From: an uncultured Lachnospiraceae bacterium
Lineage (GTDB): Bacteria; Bacillota; Clostridia; Lachnospirales; Lachnospiraceae
NCBI GenBank assembly: GCA_900546325.1
Contig: URCR01000010.1
Coordinates: 9,804-73,803 of the forward strand
Reading direction: 5' to 3'
Length of the DNA: 64,000 nucleotides
The notes beneath the pieces are model-generated. The model did not search any database and was not told the DNA's origin. It was given only the letters and a program-made list of their open reading frames with translations. The translations under genes and the position numbers were made by a program. This document shows, piece by piece, positions 36,929-46,376 of the stretch. How positions within the stretch are numbered: position 1 is the first letter of the stretch; the number at the start of each line of letters is the position of its first letter.

Positions 36929-36957
36929 AGTATAACGCATTTTCTATGTTCTAGCAA
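36929..36957 (-). promoter_or_regulatory. Promoter of asnS
   Basis: Minus-strand TTGCTA (36957-36952), 17-bp spacer and TATACT (36934-36929). The leader would be about 155 nt; no T-box core (GGGTGGTACC) is present in it, and I see no other known regulatory motif. Confidence 0.7.
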
Positions 36958-37029
36958 TGAAAAGTATTGATTTCCCGGTGTTTTTCTAAAGTATTGGCTT
37001 AAAGGAGCGGTGAGACAGTTTTTATCACT

Positions 37030-38907
37030 TTAATTCATATCACTCAAATTCCACGGATTACCATTTTCCATTGTAACTTCTCCGGTTTCCAAATTGACAG
37101 ATGCTACCCCTGCCAGAGCATTTGCCTGCACACTGCCTCCTCTGCTGATAATTTCTTTTGCTTTTTCTTCTGAAATACAATAACGAAGAGAAAAGTCATA
37201 TCCTTGTTCCGTCTCGATCATTTCGTGCTGATAAATCGTATAATATCCCCCATCTCCCTCTGGCAAAAGTGATGTATAGTGTTCTGCGACCATCTCTGCA
37301 ATCGCATCTTTCGACAGATCAAAAAGGTTATTTTCCGTTTCTTCCGGTAGATCTATATCCTCTTCCGATCCTTGTGACATTCCCAGATCTTCTAACTCAT
37401 CCTCTTCCCCCTGCATCCCCTGACTCTTCGCAGAATCAGGTATAAATACTTTCCGGTACTGCTCATGCGCTTCCACTGAGTCATACTGCGTTTCTCTCTG
37501 GAGTTCCGCACTGATCTGATGTCCCGTATTCTCATTTTTTATTAATACAGAAACGGTATCCCCTTCCTGGGCAATCGACAGCACATGTATCGGATCTTCT
37601 GTAACTTCTTTATATACACCTGATTCTTTATCATATTTACATGTAAAAGCCTCGATTTCCATGTAAGAATCATCTGTCATCTCACTACACTTTATCTCCA
37701 GCATCTTATTATTTTCTTCTGTATATACATTCAGATACATATGAACATTATCTGTAATTGCTATATAGTTACCATCCTGAAGCTGTTCTTCTTTCTCTTT
37801 GTGCTCAGCCTTTTGTTCTATTGCCTGCTTATAATTTTCTTCTACTGCACAAAGCTGGTATTCTAATTCTTGTTCTGTTCTGTTAATGGTATAGTTGCCA
37901 TACCATTTTGCCTCTCCATAGCCTTGTAGTAAATACTGTTCCACATTTGAAACATTATATTGTGCAGAATACTCCTCCCAGTCTTGATCTGTTGCTTCTT
38001 TTCCATTAATTTTTCTCGACAGTGTTCCTATATTTACCTCTACTGTTTTTTGCTCTTCAAATTTTTCTCCGGTATATCCATAATAAACTGTAATAGAATT
38101 AGTTGTATTTTCTCCGGTTACAAGCTGGCTTGTTCCATCCTCCAGATAGGCAATTTTAACGGCGCGTCCATCTCCATTAAATTGAAAAGGTTCTCCCTCG
38201 TATACTTTTTTCATCTGACCTTTTTCCCATCCCCATACTTCTACTTTATACTCTGCAACTTTTTCATAATCTTCTGATTTTGTATCTGTATATGCCAGAA
38301 TCAATTCATCCACGCCATCTTGATTAAAATCTATATTTTTCAGAAAGCTCAACCCATAAGTCTGAAGTCTTTGCATCTCCACACGAAAACCATCTTGTGG
38401 TATTTTTTCTGTCAAATCTGTTATAAACTTTAAGTAAGTCTCCAGCCTTTCTTTTACTTTACCCCAATACCTGATCTCATCAAATGTTTCTGTATCTGAA
38501 ATGATTTTCTCTGCCTCTGCAATTACTGATTCTATCTCATCTTCCTGCCCCTGATAATAATATGCCTGAATCATTCCCTGATACGCAGACTTTCTTTTTG
38601 GATCAATTTCTAAAATTTTACGATAACTATCTGCTGCCTTCTGATATTCCATCTTTTTTAAATATCTGTCTGCAGAAGCCACTAAATCCTTAAAATCTTT
38701 TTCTTTCTTTTTTTGAAGCAGTATACTTCCGGCGATTCCGATCATCAAAATCGCTATAATAGATAGCGCAACTACTACCCACCTGCTTTTTCCCGGCTTC
38801 TTTCGCTTCTGAATTTTGAACTCTTCTTTTTTCTCAAGTAGTGCCCCGCATCCACCACAGAAACCCGCCTCTTCCTGATTCTCTCTGCCACATTTTTCAC
38901 ACTTCAT
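37030..38907 (-). CDS. Zinc-ribbon membrane protein with TPR-like segment (last gene of FHA cluster)
   Basis: A 625-residue protein of unknown function. It starts with a zinc ribbon (MKCEKCGRENQEEAGFCGGCG), followed by one membrane span (about 44-65, VVVALSIIAILMIGIAGSI), which puts the rest outside the cytoplasm. A TPR-like helical pair follows (YLKKMEYQKAADSYRKILEI and AYQGMIQAYYYQG), then a segment with an FG-GAP-like Asp loop (DFNQDGVDELILAYTD). The rest is acidic with no motif I recognise. It is the seventh to eighth gene of the minus-strand cluster running from 46.1 kb, 66 bp after the WG-repeat gene. Confidence 0.8.
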   Translation of the reverse strand: MKCEKCGRENQEEAGFCGGCGALLEKKEEFKIQKRKKPGKSRWVVVALSIIAILMIGIAGSILLQKKKEKDFKDLVASADRYLKKMEYQKAADSYRKILEIDPKRKSAYQGMIQAYYYQGQEDEIESVIAEAEKIISDTETFDEIRYWGKVKERLETYLKFITDLTEKIPQDGFRVEMQRLQTYGLSFLKNIDFNQDGVDELILAYTDTKSEDYEKVAEYKVEVWGWEKGQMKKVYEGEPFQFNGDGRAVKIAYLEDGTSQLVTGENTTNSITVYYGYTGEKFEEQKTVEVNIGTLSRKINGKEATDQDWEEYSAQYNVSNVEQYLLQGYGEAKWYGNYTINRTEQELEYQLCAVEENYKQAIEQKAEHKEKEEQLQDGNYIAITDNVHMYLNVYTEENNKMLEIKCSEMTDDSYMEIEAFTCKYDKESGVYKEVTEDPIHVLSIAQEGDTVSVLIKNENTGHQISAELQRETQYDSVEAHEQYRKVFIPDSAKSQGMQGEEDELEDLGMSQGSEEDIDLPEETENNLFDLSKDAIAEMVAEHYTSLLPEGDGGYYTIYQHEMIETEQGYDFSLRYCISEEKAKEIISRGGSVQANALAGVASVNLETGEVTMENGNPWNLSDMN

Positions 38908-38972
38908 ACACGTTTTCTCCCACTAATTATTTCACACACAAAATTCTTTTTTATTTTTGCCCGTCAGGTTTT

Positions 38973-40322
38973 CTACTCAATCCTTACAAACGCGTCCGCC
39001 CATACAATTTCTTCCGGCAGATTTAATACTTCAAATCCTGACTCATTGATATAACTGCAAGTATATCTGGTGTTATCCTCACTGCTGTCTTCTCTCTCGA
39101 TTCCTACGGCAGCCCAGCCATTTTCTCCAAAAATTGAGCCATAATCATAACTTTCCTCATCTACAAACGGTAAAACCGTTCCATTCTTGTCTATGTAAAT
39201 AACACCGTACTTCTTTCTTGCGTATTCATATCCGTAAAACCTGAGATATTTAGATTCTTTTGACCATTTTGGCACTAGCAGTGACCAGTCATACTCCATC
39301 GGAATAACCTCTTCTCCCGAATCATCGATTGCTCCAAAAACATATTCTGATCCTTCATCTTCTTCCACTTCTTTCCCGACCGGAATCACTCCATCATCAT
39401 TGAATTCCTCATACACATAATCATATTCAAATGGAATCACTTCCTCATTCCTCCAGTTGATGAATCCCCATTTATAGAGAATTTCTCCATCCTCTCCTTC
39501 TCCCGCTTCTTTTGCAACTCCTGCCAGTCCATTCTCAGAAAACATAGTTACATCATCATATTCAAATGGGATCACTTCTTCTCCTTTTTCGTTGATAAAT
39601 CCCCATCGCATCCCATCTTCTCCTGAAATTGCTGCTGCCGCCAATCCACTTTCCGAAAATTCCCCAACTGATTCATATTCACATGGAATTACTTCCTCTC
39701 CCTCTTCATTAATGAATCCCCAATTCCATCCATTTTCTTTTTCCTGCACTGCCGCCAGGTTCTTTTTGCCAAACGGAGAAGCTCTATAATATTCTTTTTC
39801 AATTACCTTTTTCCCATTTTCATTAATAAATTTACTTTTGTCGTTTTCAATTACTGTAATAATGCCATTTTCTCCAACTCTCATATAAGAATATTTACAT
39901 TCCAGTATTTCTCTTCCCGTTTTATCCACAATTCCATATTTATACTCGTCATCCTCTTCTTCCACTCTGACGATAATTTTATCATTTTCAATAGAAATTT
40001 TATTATAGTCACACGGAACAACATACTCTCCTTTTGCATTGATCACCCCATACTTGCCTTCTTCATTTTCTACTACCGCAAGATAATTTTTTGCTTCTTG
40101 TTCTTTCTGATAAAAATGTACAATAACTACACTCATCAGCAGAAAGAGGCTGAGCGCTATGACAAATGTCTGCTTTTTCCAGTTCTTTTTCTTATCTTGT
40201 TTTTGCTCTTGTATCCGTATGTCATTTCCACAATGGGGACAGAATTTCTCTGTCCCCATCAGTTCTGTCCCACAATTTGTACAATGCTTCTTTTCATTCT
40301 TTTTCAATCTTTTCACCTTCAT
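38973..40322 (-). CDS. Zinc-ribbon, single-span protein with WG-type repeats
   Basis: A 449-residue protein. An N-terminal zinc ribbon (HCTNCGTELMGTEKFCPHCG) is followed by a membrane span (about 53-70, FVIALSLFLLMSVVIVHFY). The external part holds at least six repeats of the form WGFIN-x-x-GEEVIP-x-EYD, typical of WG-repeat (beta-propeller-like or extended) domains. Repeats are clear at YGVINAKGEYVVPCDY, WGFINEEGEEVIPCEY and WGFINEKGEEVIPFEY. Function of WG proteins is mostly unknown. It follows the three-zinc-ribbon gene by 17 bp, so it belongs to the same operon. Confidence 0.85.
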   Translation of the reverse strand: MKVKRLKKNEKKHCTNCGTELMGTEKFCPHCGNDIRIQEQKQDKKKNWKKQTFVIALSLFLLMSVVIVHFYQKEQEAKNYLAVVENEEGKYGVINAKGEYVVPCDYNKISIENDKIIVRVEEEDDEYKYGIVDKTGREILECKYSYMRVGENGIITVIENDKSKFINENGKKVIEKEYYRASPFGKKNLAAVQEKENGWNWGFINEEGEEVIPCEYESVGEFSESGLAAAAISGEDGMRWGFINEKGEEVIPFEYDDVTMFSENGLAGVAKEAGEGEDGEILYKWGFINWRNEEVIPFEYDYVYEEFNDDGVIPVGKEVEEDEGSEYVFGAIDDSGEEVIPMEYDWSLLVPKWSKESKYLRFYGYEYARKKYGVIYIDKNGTVLPFVDEESYDYGSIFGENGWAAVGIEREDSSEDNTRYTCSYINESGFEVLNLPEEIVWADAFVRIE

Positions 40323-40339
40323 TTATCGTCTGTCTTCTC

Positions 40340-40996
40340 TTATAACTTCATACCACACGCTGTACAGAAACGCTGTGTCTTTTGAACCTCAGCCCCACAA
40401 TTTGTACAGAATTCTTTTTCTTCCGGCGCTGCTGTTTCTTTTGTCATCTGCAACGATACTGTGTCCGTTTCTACCTTCTTCCCGCAATTTGTACAAAAGA
40501 ACTGCCCCTCTGACAGATTTGCACCGCACTGCGTACACTTTTGCCCGACATATGCTCCCCCTGCATCTGCCGCACCGATTATCTGAAATGGAATAGCTGG
40601 TGCCCCCTGCCCCAGCATATTGAACGGATTCTGTACTTCGATCCTGCTTTCGCAGATATTGCAGAATGTTGATTTTGCCGGAACTCCCGCATTACAGTTT
40701 GGACAATAAATTGTCCCTTTTATCTTCTTGATCTGATCCTTTTTCTCCATAATCTGCTGTTCTAATTCTGCAATCCTTCTGATTACCTGATCTGCTTCTT
40801 TCCCGACACTTCCGCCATATTGCTTATGAACACTGTAATAGATAGCGCCAAGTGCAGAAAAAGCATCCTTCTTCTGTACTTCCAGTGACTTGATCGCAGA
40901 AGACAACTTCGCAGAATCTGTCACATCCTTTGTTTTCTGAATCGCCCCCTGACCTAATGTGGTAAGTTTTTTATCAAAGTCATCTAAAAAAGCCAT
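40340..40996 (-). CDS. Soluble protein with helical N-terminus and three zinc ribbons
   Basis: A 218-residue protein with no membrane span. Residues 1-95 are helical/coiled coil (LSSAIKSLEVQKKDAFSALG and VIRRIAELEQQIMEKK). Three Cys4 ribbons follow: CPNCNAG...CNIC, CTQCGAN...CTNC and CTNCGAE...CTACG. It might be a cytosolic adaptor for the membrane proteins of the cluster; that is inference from its lack of a membrane anchor and from its neighbours. Confidence 0.8.
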   Translation of the reverse strand: MAFLDDFDKKLTTLGQGAIQKTKDVTDSAKLSSAIKSLEVQKKDAFSALGAIYYSVHKQYGGSVGKEADQVIRRIAELEQQIMEKKDQIKKIKGTIYCPNCNAGVPAKSTFCNICESRIEVQNPFNMLGQGAPAIPFQIIGAADAGGAYVGQKCTQCGANLSEGQFFCTNCGKKVETDTVSLQMTKETAAPEEKEFCTNCGAEVQKTQRFCTACGMKL

Positions 40997-41052
40997 GTCT
41001 TGTATTCCTCCCTATTTTTTCTTCCATTTCGTATCAATGTATCTGATATTGA

Positions 41053-41973
41053 TTATTCGAACTCATAATATTCATAGATACTGAACTCTTCTAGTGGTTC
41101 TTTTCCCACAAAACTGTCCTCTGCCGTAATCTCTTTCATATCTTCTTCAGAATAGATACCGACGTATCCTGATTCCTCAAATGCTTTGGTCGCCACTAAT
41201 GCACAATACACCGTCTCTTCCTCTCCTGCTATTTTGATGGGTATTTCAATCATTTCGTTATAAAGATCTCTCTCCATTTCATTGGTCGGCAAGGCGTACA
41301 TCTCTGTATCTGAAAGCATTGTAAATTCCTTTTCCTCTAGATAATTTTTTAACCCTAATATAACATTGGTATGATTCAGATACTTTTGTTTCTGCAGGGT
41401 TACCTCCTGAAGAATATTTTCACTCTCTTTTTTCAGTGACAATACAAGATCCGTTCCATCCTGCTCCAGAAAGATCTCATAGGCATCGTCTTCTGTGCTG
41501 GTAATCTGACAGAATTCATCCTCTTTCCACTCAAAATATACTTCTCCTGAGCCATCTTGCTGGTGATAATCTACCGTTGCACACATCACTCCCTGATAGT
41601 CCTTGATCAGGGAAACACTGACATTTTCCTTTGGATCCTCCTTGGAATAATACCCTTCTTCTAATTCATCGACTGCAATCTGCTTTTTTTCCTGCTCTTC
41701 ATAGAATTCCTCAGCTTCTTCGTACTCTTTTCCATCCAGATATTCCTGCCCAGTTTGTATGTTGTTCTGGATTTCTTTCTCTTTTTTTAAATATTGCAAG
41801 GCAACATACCCGGCAACCACTACCAGAATGATTACTGCAAATAATACCAGCAGAACACCCTTCTTTCGCTTTTTCTTCCCAGCAGTTCCGTTACTCTGTT
41901 TCAGCGACGCTCCACATGACTTACAGAATTTTGCCTGTCCCTCATTCTCTGTTCCGCATTTTTTACAATACAT
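41053..41973 (-). CDS. Zinc-ribbon single-span membrane protein
   Basis: A 306-residue protein: zinc ribbon (CKKCGTENEGQAKFCKSCG), basic stretch, one span (about 36-60, GVLLVLFAVIILVVVAGYVAL), then an acidic extracytoplasmic part with helical (YLDGKEYEEAEEFYEEQEKK) and beta-rich regions. The overall plan matches the neighbouring genes at 37.0 and 39.0 kb, so these paralogue-like proteins share one topology with different outer domains. No enzymatic motif is visible. Confidence 0.78.
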   Translation of the reverse strand: MYCKKCGTENEGQAKFCKSCGASLKQSNGTAGKKKRKKGVLLVLFAVIILVVVAGYVALQYLKKEKEIQNNIQTGQEYLDGKEYEEAEEFYEEQEKKQIAVDELEEGYYSKEDPKENVSVSLIKDYQGVMCATVDYHQQDGSGEVYFEWKEDEFCQITSTEDDAYEIFLEQDGTDLVLSLKKESENILQEVTLQKQKYLNHTNVILGLKNYLEEKEFTMLSDTEMYALPTNEMERDLYNEMIEIPIKIAGEEETVYCALVATKAFEESGYVGIYSEEDMKEITAEDSFVGKEPLEEFSIYEYYEFE

Positions 41974-42021
41974 CCTCTGCCTCTTTCTGTAATCTATTTC
42001 TAATCTTCTGCTGTTTCAAAA

Positions 42022-42306
42022 TTATGATTTTAATCTGTACCCACAGTTTCCGCAAAATACTGCCTCTTCCTCCACCGGCATACCGCACCCTGCACAGACT
42101 GGACATGCAGGTTTTGGCTGATATTGCTTTCTGATTCTTGTAATTTTATCAAAAATCGGAAGAAGCTCCGGAAGCGGATCTTCAAATTTCCCTTCATAAT
42201 AAGTCTTTCCAAGCTGCAAATATAACTGTTCCAGTTCTGACATTTCTGCTCCCTGCCCTCCTGCTCTCTCATCATTTACTAATACTGTCTTATCGTTTGC
42301 ATCCAT
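42022..42306 (-). CDS. Small protein with C-terminal zinc ribbon
   Basis: A 94-residue soluble protein: helical N-terminal part (ELEQLYLQLGKTYYEGKFED) and a C-terminal Cys4 ribbon (CAGCGMPVEEEAVFCGNCG). It shares helical-plus-ribbon design with the 218-residue protein at 40.3 kb. Function is unknown; its place inside the operon suggests a role with the FHA/ABC proteins. Confidence 0.75.
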   Translation of the reverse strand: MDANDKTVLVNDERAGGQGAEMSELEQLYLQLGKTYYEGKFEDPLPELLPIFDKITRIRKQYQPKPACPVCAGCGMPVEEEAVFCGNCGYRLKS

Positions 42307-42404
42307 TTTTCTTTCCTCACTCTCTGAAATCTGGCTTTTTCTATACGGATACGATTTCTCATGCTTGCTGTAACCGTATAATCCCTTTTCTCATTCTTTC
42401 GTCT

Positions 42405-43298
42405 CTATGCCAGTTTGAACATGCATTGTTCTTCTTTGATATAAATTCTGGTTCCTCTCGGAAGATAATACCGTCTGTCCTTGCCAAGTGGCTGTCCGCT
42501 CTCCAAAAATACACTTACACGAGCAAACACCTCAACACAGTATTCCTGATATTGCGGAATAAAATAAACTCCCACCAGACTTTCCTGACTCTTATAAAGC
42601 TCTGTCGTAACCTGTCCTTCCTTCCACTGAAAAAATAGTTCCTGACGTTCCTGAAGCGGATATGCCATATTTTGAAACATCCCGGATTCTCCTGCCACGG
42701 CGCCATAAAATTTCAAATCGGCAAATGCCTGCTGACTTCTTGTCACCGGAGCAGCTTCTACCCTCTGTGGCTCTCTCTGCTGCGGCATTTCATTTGAAAA
42801 GAGCGGCTCCCTTGCGTACTCCCTTGCTTTCGCTTCCGCTTCTGCCTTTTCAGAATTTAACGCATAAAGCGCAAGACCGATCACTGCAATATGAATCAGA
42901 AGCCATAGCATAACTGTCGATGAACTGAACTTTACATAATCACCGATATCTATAAAAGGAATGTCAATCCCCAGTTCATTTACTTTCCCTTTAAATATCA
43001 GACAGATTCCAAATACAAGCACATTATCTATAACACTGCTCCCAATCGCTGCAGTATGTGCCTCTCTTCCATTCGACATTGCTGTAAATACTGCCCCAAG
43101 GCAGATTATCAGAATGATCGTCATAATTCCCAAGCCATACATACCCATCGCATCACTGGCTTGTTCCGCCTCAAATGTAAGCTTTAAAATATCCAAAGTT
43201 GAAATTTCAATGATCTGCAAATCAATTAACGGCATAAAGATCAATGCCAGTGTTCCTATCAGAAACAGTGCTTCTATATTCTTTAAATTCTCCTTCAT
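42405..43298 (-). CDS. Polytopic membrane protein with possible degenerate FHA-like tail
   Basis: A 297-residue protein. Four hydrophobic segments lie in the first 150 residues (LFLIGTLALIFMPLIDL, GLGIMTIILIICLGAVF, IDNVLVFGICLIFKG, VMLWLLIHIAVIGLALY), followed by a charged linker with Pro/Gln and a beta-rich C-terminal part. The last about 40 residues (VFLESGQPLGKDRRYYLPRG, then TRIYI) resemble the final strands of an FHA domain without its GR and SxxH motifs. It stands between the separate FHA protein and the small zinc-ribbon gene in the cluster. Confidence 0.72.
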   Translation of the reverse strand: MKENLKNIEALFLIGTLALIFMPLIDLQIIEISTLDILKLTFEAEQASDAMGMYGLGIMTIILIICLGAVFTAMSNGREAHTAAIGSSVIDNVLVFGICLIFKGKVNELGIDIPFIDIGDYVKFSSSTVMLWLLIHIAVIGLALYALNSEKAEAEAKAREYAREPLFSNEMPQQREPQRVEAAPVTRSQQAFADLKFYGAVAGESGMFQNMAYPLQERQELFFQWKEGQVTTELYKSQESLVGVYFIPQYQEYCVEVFARVSVFLESGQPLGKDRRYYLPRGTRIYIKEEQCMFKLA

Positions 43299-43321
43299 TC
43301 CTTTTCCTCCATCTTCTGCAC

Positions 43322-43807
43322 TTATCCTCTTCTTACCATAAAGACAAATTCCTCATCACTGGACAAACAAAATGTCATTCCATCCAAAAGCGGAATCTTC
43401 TCTGTAATCTTTCTTCCATTCAGATAGCTGTGATTTGCTGATTGCAGATCTTCTATCCAGTACCCATCTCTTCTGCGGGTGATCCTGACATGTTTCCGGC
43501 TGATCGTCGGATTGTCTTTGATCATATAATCTGACTCTTCTGATTTTCCAATTACAAAATCCGGCTTGAAAATCTCGATTACTTCACCGTTTTTCTTTCG
43601 TTTTAAAAAGGTGTGCGCCTCCCCCGTATTTTGCACTAAGACCGTTTCATCTTCCTCTGAAAATGAGCCTGCCGTCCATAGATCCGGCTGTGGTGCTACC
43701 GGCGGGATATGTCTGCGGATTATCATATCTTCTGAAAATCCCTCGTTCTGAATCAGTGGAATATACACCTCATTTTTTCTTCTCCATCCACCTAAATATA
43801 CCTTCAT
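43322..43807 (-). CDS. FHA-domain protein
   Basis: Phosphothreonine-binding FHA domain at the C-terminus of a 161-residue protein: VIGKSEESDYMI (GR position is GK), ISRKHVRI and ANHSYLNGRKI with the S-x-x-H and N-G motifs. The N-terminal 75 residues are not recognised. The ATG at 43807 is chosen because it begins right after the ABC-gene stop (43810) and has GGAG upstream; longer in-frame starts overlap that gene. It should bind a phosphorylated partner, but no Ser/Thr kinase lies in the window. Confidence 0.85.
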   Translation of the reverse strand: MKVYLGGWRRKNEVYIPLIQNEGFSEDMIIRRHIPPVAPQPDLWTAGSFSEEDETVLVQNTGEAHTFLKRKKNGEVIEIFKPDFVIGKSEESDYMIKDNPTISRKHVRITRRRDGYWIEDLQSANHSYLNGRKITEKIPLLDGMTFCLSSDEEFVFMVRRG

Positions 43808-43809
43808 TG

Positions 43810-46113
43810 TTATCTCCGATCCTTTGCTATATTTTTTAATAATAAAATACTGATTCCCATGAATAATACTGTCATCCCTGCAAGAATCACCCAGCACTGC
43901 ATGACATGCCCTTTTGTCGCCTGAAAGAATGCCTCTGCTTCATGCTCCAGCATCGGATAGTCTTTCTGCAGTTTCAGTTCCAGCTTGTTCAGATTTACGA
44001 TACTTCCAAGAGATTCCACCGACCATCTGCTGATGGTACAATAAGAGATCACTTCCCCGGCGCCTTTTAATGTAAAAAGGATTCCGGAAAAGAGCAGCTG
44101 AATGATCAGTACAAACGGCGCGATCGCCATCGCTTTGTCCCCGGTTCTGACCATCGAGGAAATGACAAATCCCATTGTGATTGCCGCAAGAACAGTCAGC
44201 CAGACGGTAAAAAATATTTCGATACTAAAATGCTCAAGGAAAAGTCCTCTTCTCGTCTTCCCGGTCAGTTTTAAAAAGACAAACGTCAGCAGACCTGCCT
44301 GCACCAGCCCGAGAATCGCCTGAAGTACAAATTTAGACAAGACATACCCCGGCAGCTTCAGATTTGCCATATATTCTCGTTTCAAAATCACACGTTCTTT
44401 ACAGATTTCCTGGATTGAATTAAACAATCCGATCCAGATTCCCGAACAGCTCAGTGCAAACAACATCGACTTTGTACTCTCATAAATATCAAAAATCTGT
44501 TTATCGGCAACAATATACAGCAGCACCGCAATCAGCAGCGGCTGGAGAAGCAGTACAAATAACCGGTAAAAATCATTTTTCATCAGTTCTGCATATCGGC
44601 ACAGAAGGATTTTAAACTGCCGGAACGAAGATACTTTCTTCGGTTTTGGCGCCTCTTTTTTTGCTGTATTTGAGCCGGTCTGAATCTTGCCAGCCGGATT
44701 GCATTCAGCAAAACGACCTGCCCACTCTTCCGGATTTTCTGCAATCATATTGTAAATATTGACCAGATCATCGGTCCCGTAAAATCGCTTCGCCTCATTG
44801 ACATTTCCGCAGAAGCAAAGCCTTCCCCCCGGGCCCATAAAAATTACTTTGTCACACAGATGCAGATTCTGTGTGGTATGTGTGACCATGATGATCGTTT
44901 TATCCTGCTCCTTTGACAGCCTGCTTAACGTAAGCATCAAGTTCTTCTCTGTACCCGGATCCAGCCCCGAAGTCGGCTCATCTAAAAAGAACAATTTCGG
45001 ATCTGCCAAAAGCTCTACTGCGATACTTGCCCGCTTCTTCTGCCCTCCCGACAGCTTTCGGATATAAGTCTCCTGATGCTCCTCTAGATCTACCATTTGA
45101 AGCACTTCATGGATTCTCTGATTGATTTCAGATGCGAGTGTATCTTTCGGCATTTTCAGCCTGGCAGTGTAGTACAGCATCCGTCTTAAGGTCAGATTTT
45201 CATAAATAATATCCTGCTGCGGCACAAATCCAATCACATTTTTCAAACTCTGAAACTGTTCTTTCAGATCGATTCCGTTACAGAAAACCTTTCCTTCGAA
45301 GTCCGGCTCAAACCCGCTGATCGCATTCATCAGTGTTGTCTTCCCCGCACCTGAGCCTCCTATGATCGCCACAAACTCATTTCCCCGGATCTCACAATTT
45401 ACATCCTTCAAAATCTGCTTGCGCTTCTTTCCCCTGCCGACAAACTTATGAATACCACAGGCACGAAGGGAAATCCCCTGTACTTTTGACGTGTAGTAAA
45501 TGCACTGATCGGAGAAGCAAAGCTGGTGATCCAAGATCTGGATTATGTCCTTATCCTTCAAAACAGCCTGTCCTCTTACAGTCTGTCCATTTACCATAAC
45601 TCCGTTCGCACTGTTATTGTCATACAGCACATATTTATCGTTTTCTTTCTGAAGCCGGCAATGTACTCTTGAGATTCCTGGATGCTTTAAGACAATTTCG
45701 TTCTCATCTGTCCGTCCGATATGAACAGTTTTCTCTCCCAGCACCTGATTTTTCCAGGTTTCATTCTCTTCGGCATTCCGGTATAACATTAAGACCATTT
45801 TATCTGGATTTTTCAGGCTTCCAATCCGAAAAATAGCCTTATCATACACATCAACACAATCTTTCTGCTGATTCAGAAACCTTTTTTGCCCTGCTTCTTC
45901 TATGTAAGTCCCATTACTGCTTTTGCAGTCGGCATACACTGTTCGCTCTCCTTGAAAGAAAAACATCCCGTGCACTTTCGACATAATAGAATCTGAGATT
46001 ACAATATCACACAGTTCTTCTTTCCTTCCGATGACCAGTCTGTTTTTCCCATAATCATCCAGCCGGATTTCCTGCAGCCTGCTGGATGTATCGATGATCG
46101 TCAGTGTCCTCAT
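43810..46113 (-). CDS. FHA-FHA-ABC transporter (ABCG-like half transporter)
   Basis: A 767-residue fusion: two FHA domains (first with GR 29-30, SKVH 45-48, NG 67-68; second with GR 133-134, SRVH 148-151, NG 170-171), an ABC ATPase (Walker A GGSGAGKTT about 252-260, signature LSGGQKKR, Walker B LFFLDEPTSGLD) and a C-terminal ABC2-type membrane domain with about six spans. The same architecture occurs in Mycobacterium tuberculosis Rv1747, an exporter controlled by phosphorylation. Here it is the first gene of an eight-gene operon with zinc-ribbon proteins. Substrate is unknown. Confidence 0.92.
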   Translation of the reverse strand: MRTLTIIDTSSRLQEIRLDDYGKNRLVIGRKEELCDIVISDSIMSKVHGMFFFQGERTVYADCKSSNGTYIEEAGQKRFLNQQKDCVDVYDKAIFRIGSLKNPDKMVLMLYRNAEENETWKNQVLGEKTVHIGRTDENEIVLKHPGISRVHCRLQKENDKYVLYDNNSANGVMVNGQTVRGQAVLKDKDIIQILDHQLCFSDQCIYYTSKVQGISLRACGIHKFVGRGKKRKQILKDVNCEIRGNEFVAIIGGSGAGKTTLMNAISGFEPDFEGKVFCNGIDLKEQFQSLKNVIGFVPQQDIIYENLTLRRMLYYTARLKMPKDTLASEINQRIHEVLQMVDLEEHQETYIRKLSGGQKKRASIAVELLADPKLFFLDEPTSGLDPGTEKNLMLTLSRLSKEQDKTIIMVTHTTQNLHLCDKVIFMGPGGRLCFCGNVNEAKRFYGTDDLVNIYNMIAENPEEWAGRFAECNPAGKIQTGSNTAKKEAPKPKKVSSFRQFKILLCRYAELMKNDFYRLFVLLLQPLLIAVLLYIVADKQIFDIYESTKSMLFALSCSGIWIGLFNSIQEICKERVILKREYMANLKLPGYVLSKFVLQAILGLVQAGLLTFVFLKLTGKTRRGLFLEHFSIEIFFTVWLTVLAAITMGFVISSMVRTGDKAMAIAPFVLIIQLLFSGILFTLKGAGEVISYCTISRWSVESLGSIVNLNKLELKLQKDYPMLEHEAEAFFQATKGHVMQCWVILAGMTVLFMGISILLLKNIAKDRR

Positions 46114-46163
46114 GTTCTCTTTTTCCCTTTATCATTTAAACTATTTTCCATTTTTTCTACTTT

Positions 46164-46192
46164 ATTTTACTGACTTCCTTATTCCCTTTCAA
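46164..46192 (-). promoter_or_regulatory. Promoter of the FHA/zinc-ribbon operon
   Basis: Minus-strand TTGAAA (46192-46187), 17-bp spacer and TAAAAT (46169-46164). The leader to the ABC-gene start at 46113 is about 45 nt. No other promoter was seen down to 37 kb, so all eight genes may depend on it. Confidence 0.72.
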
Positions 46193-46310
46193 TGTGTGGC
46201 TCGCAATGTGGACAGCCTTTTATTTCTTCTGCTTTTTTCAAAATGCTATCAGAAGATTAATTTTCAAAATATTTTTTATATGGAAGAGAATCGGAAAAAG
46301 TATTTTATTA

Positions 46311-46340
46311 TTGACTGACTCTTTTTGGGGTGGGTATAAT
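46311..46340 (+). promoter_or_regulatory. Promoter of the divergent XRE-type regulator
   Basis: Plus-strand TTGACT (46311-46316), 18-bp spacer, TATAAT (46335-46340). A strong AAGGAGG (46361-46367) and ATG at 46377 follow. This promoter lies downstream of the more distant in-frame start at 46194, which therefore cannot be used. Confidence 0.85.
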
Positions 46341-46376
46341 GATATGGCAATTTTACACTTAAGGAGGAATTACTCT

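Noticed and set aside
36766..37029. T-box in front of asnS
   Set aside because: No GGGTGGTACC core, specifier stem or terminator hairpin is found on the minus strand here.
46194..46376. Longer start for the XRE-type regulator
   Set aside because: A promoter (46311-46340) and AAGGAGG lie inside this stretch, so it is untranslated DNA before the true ATG at 46377.
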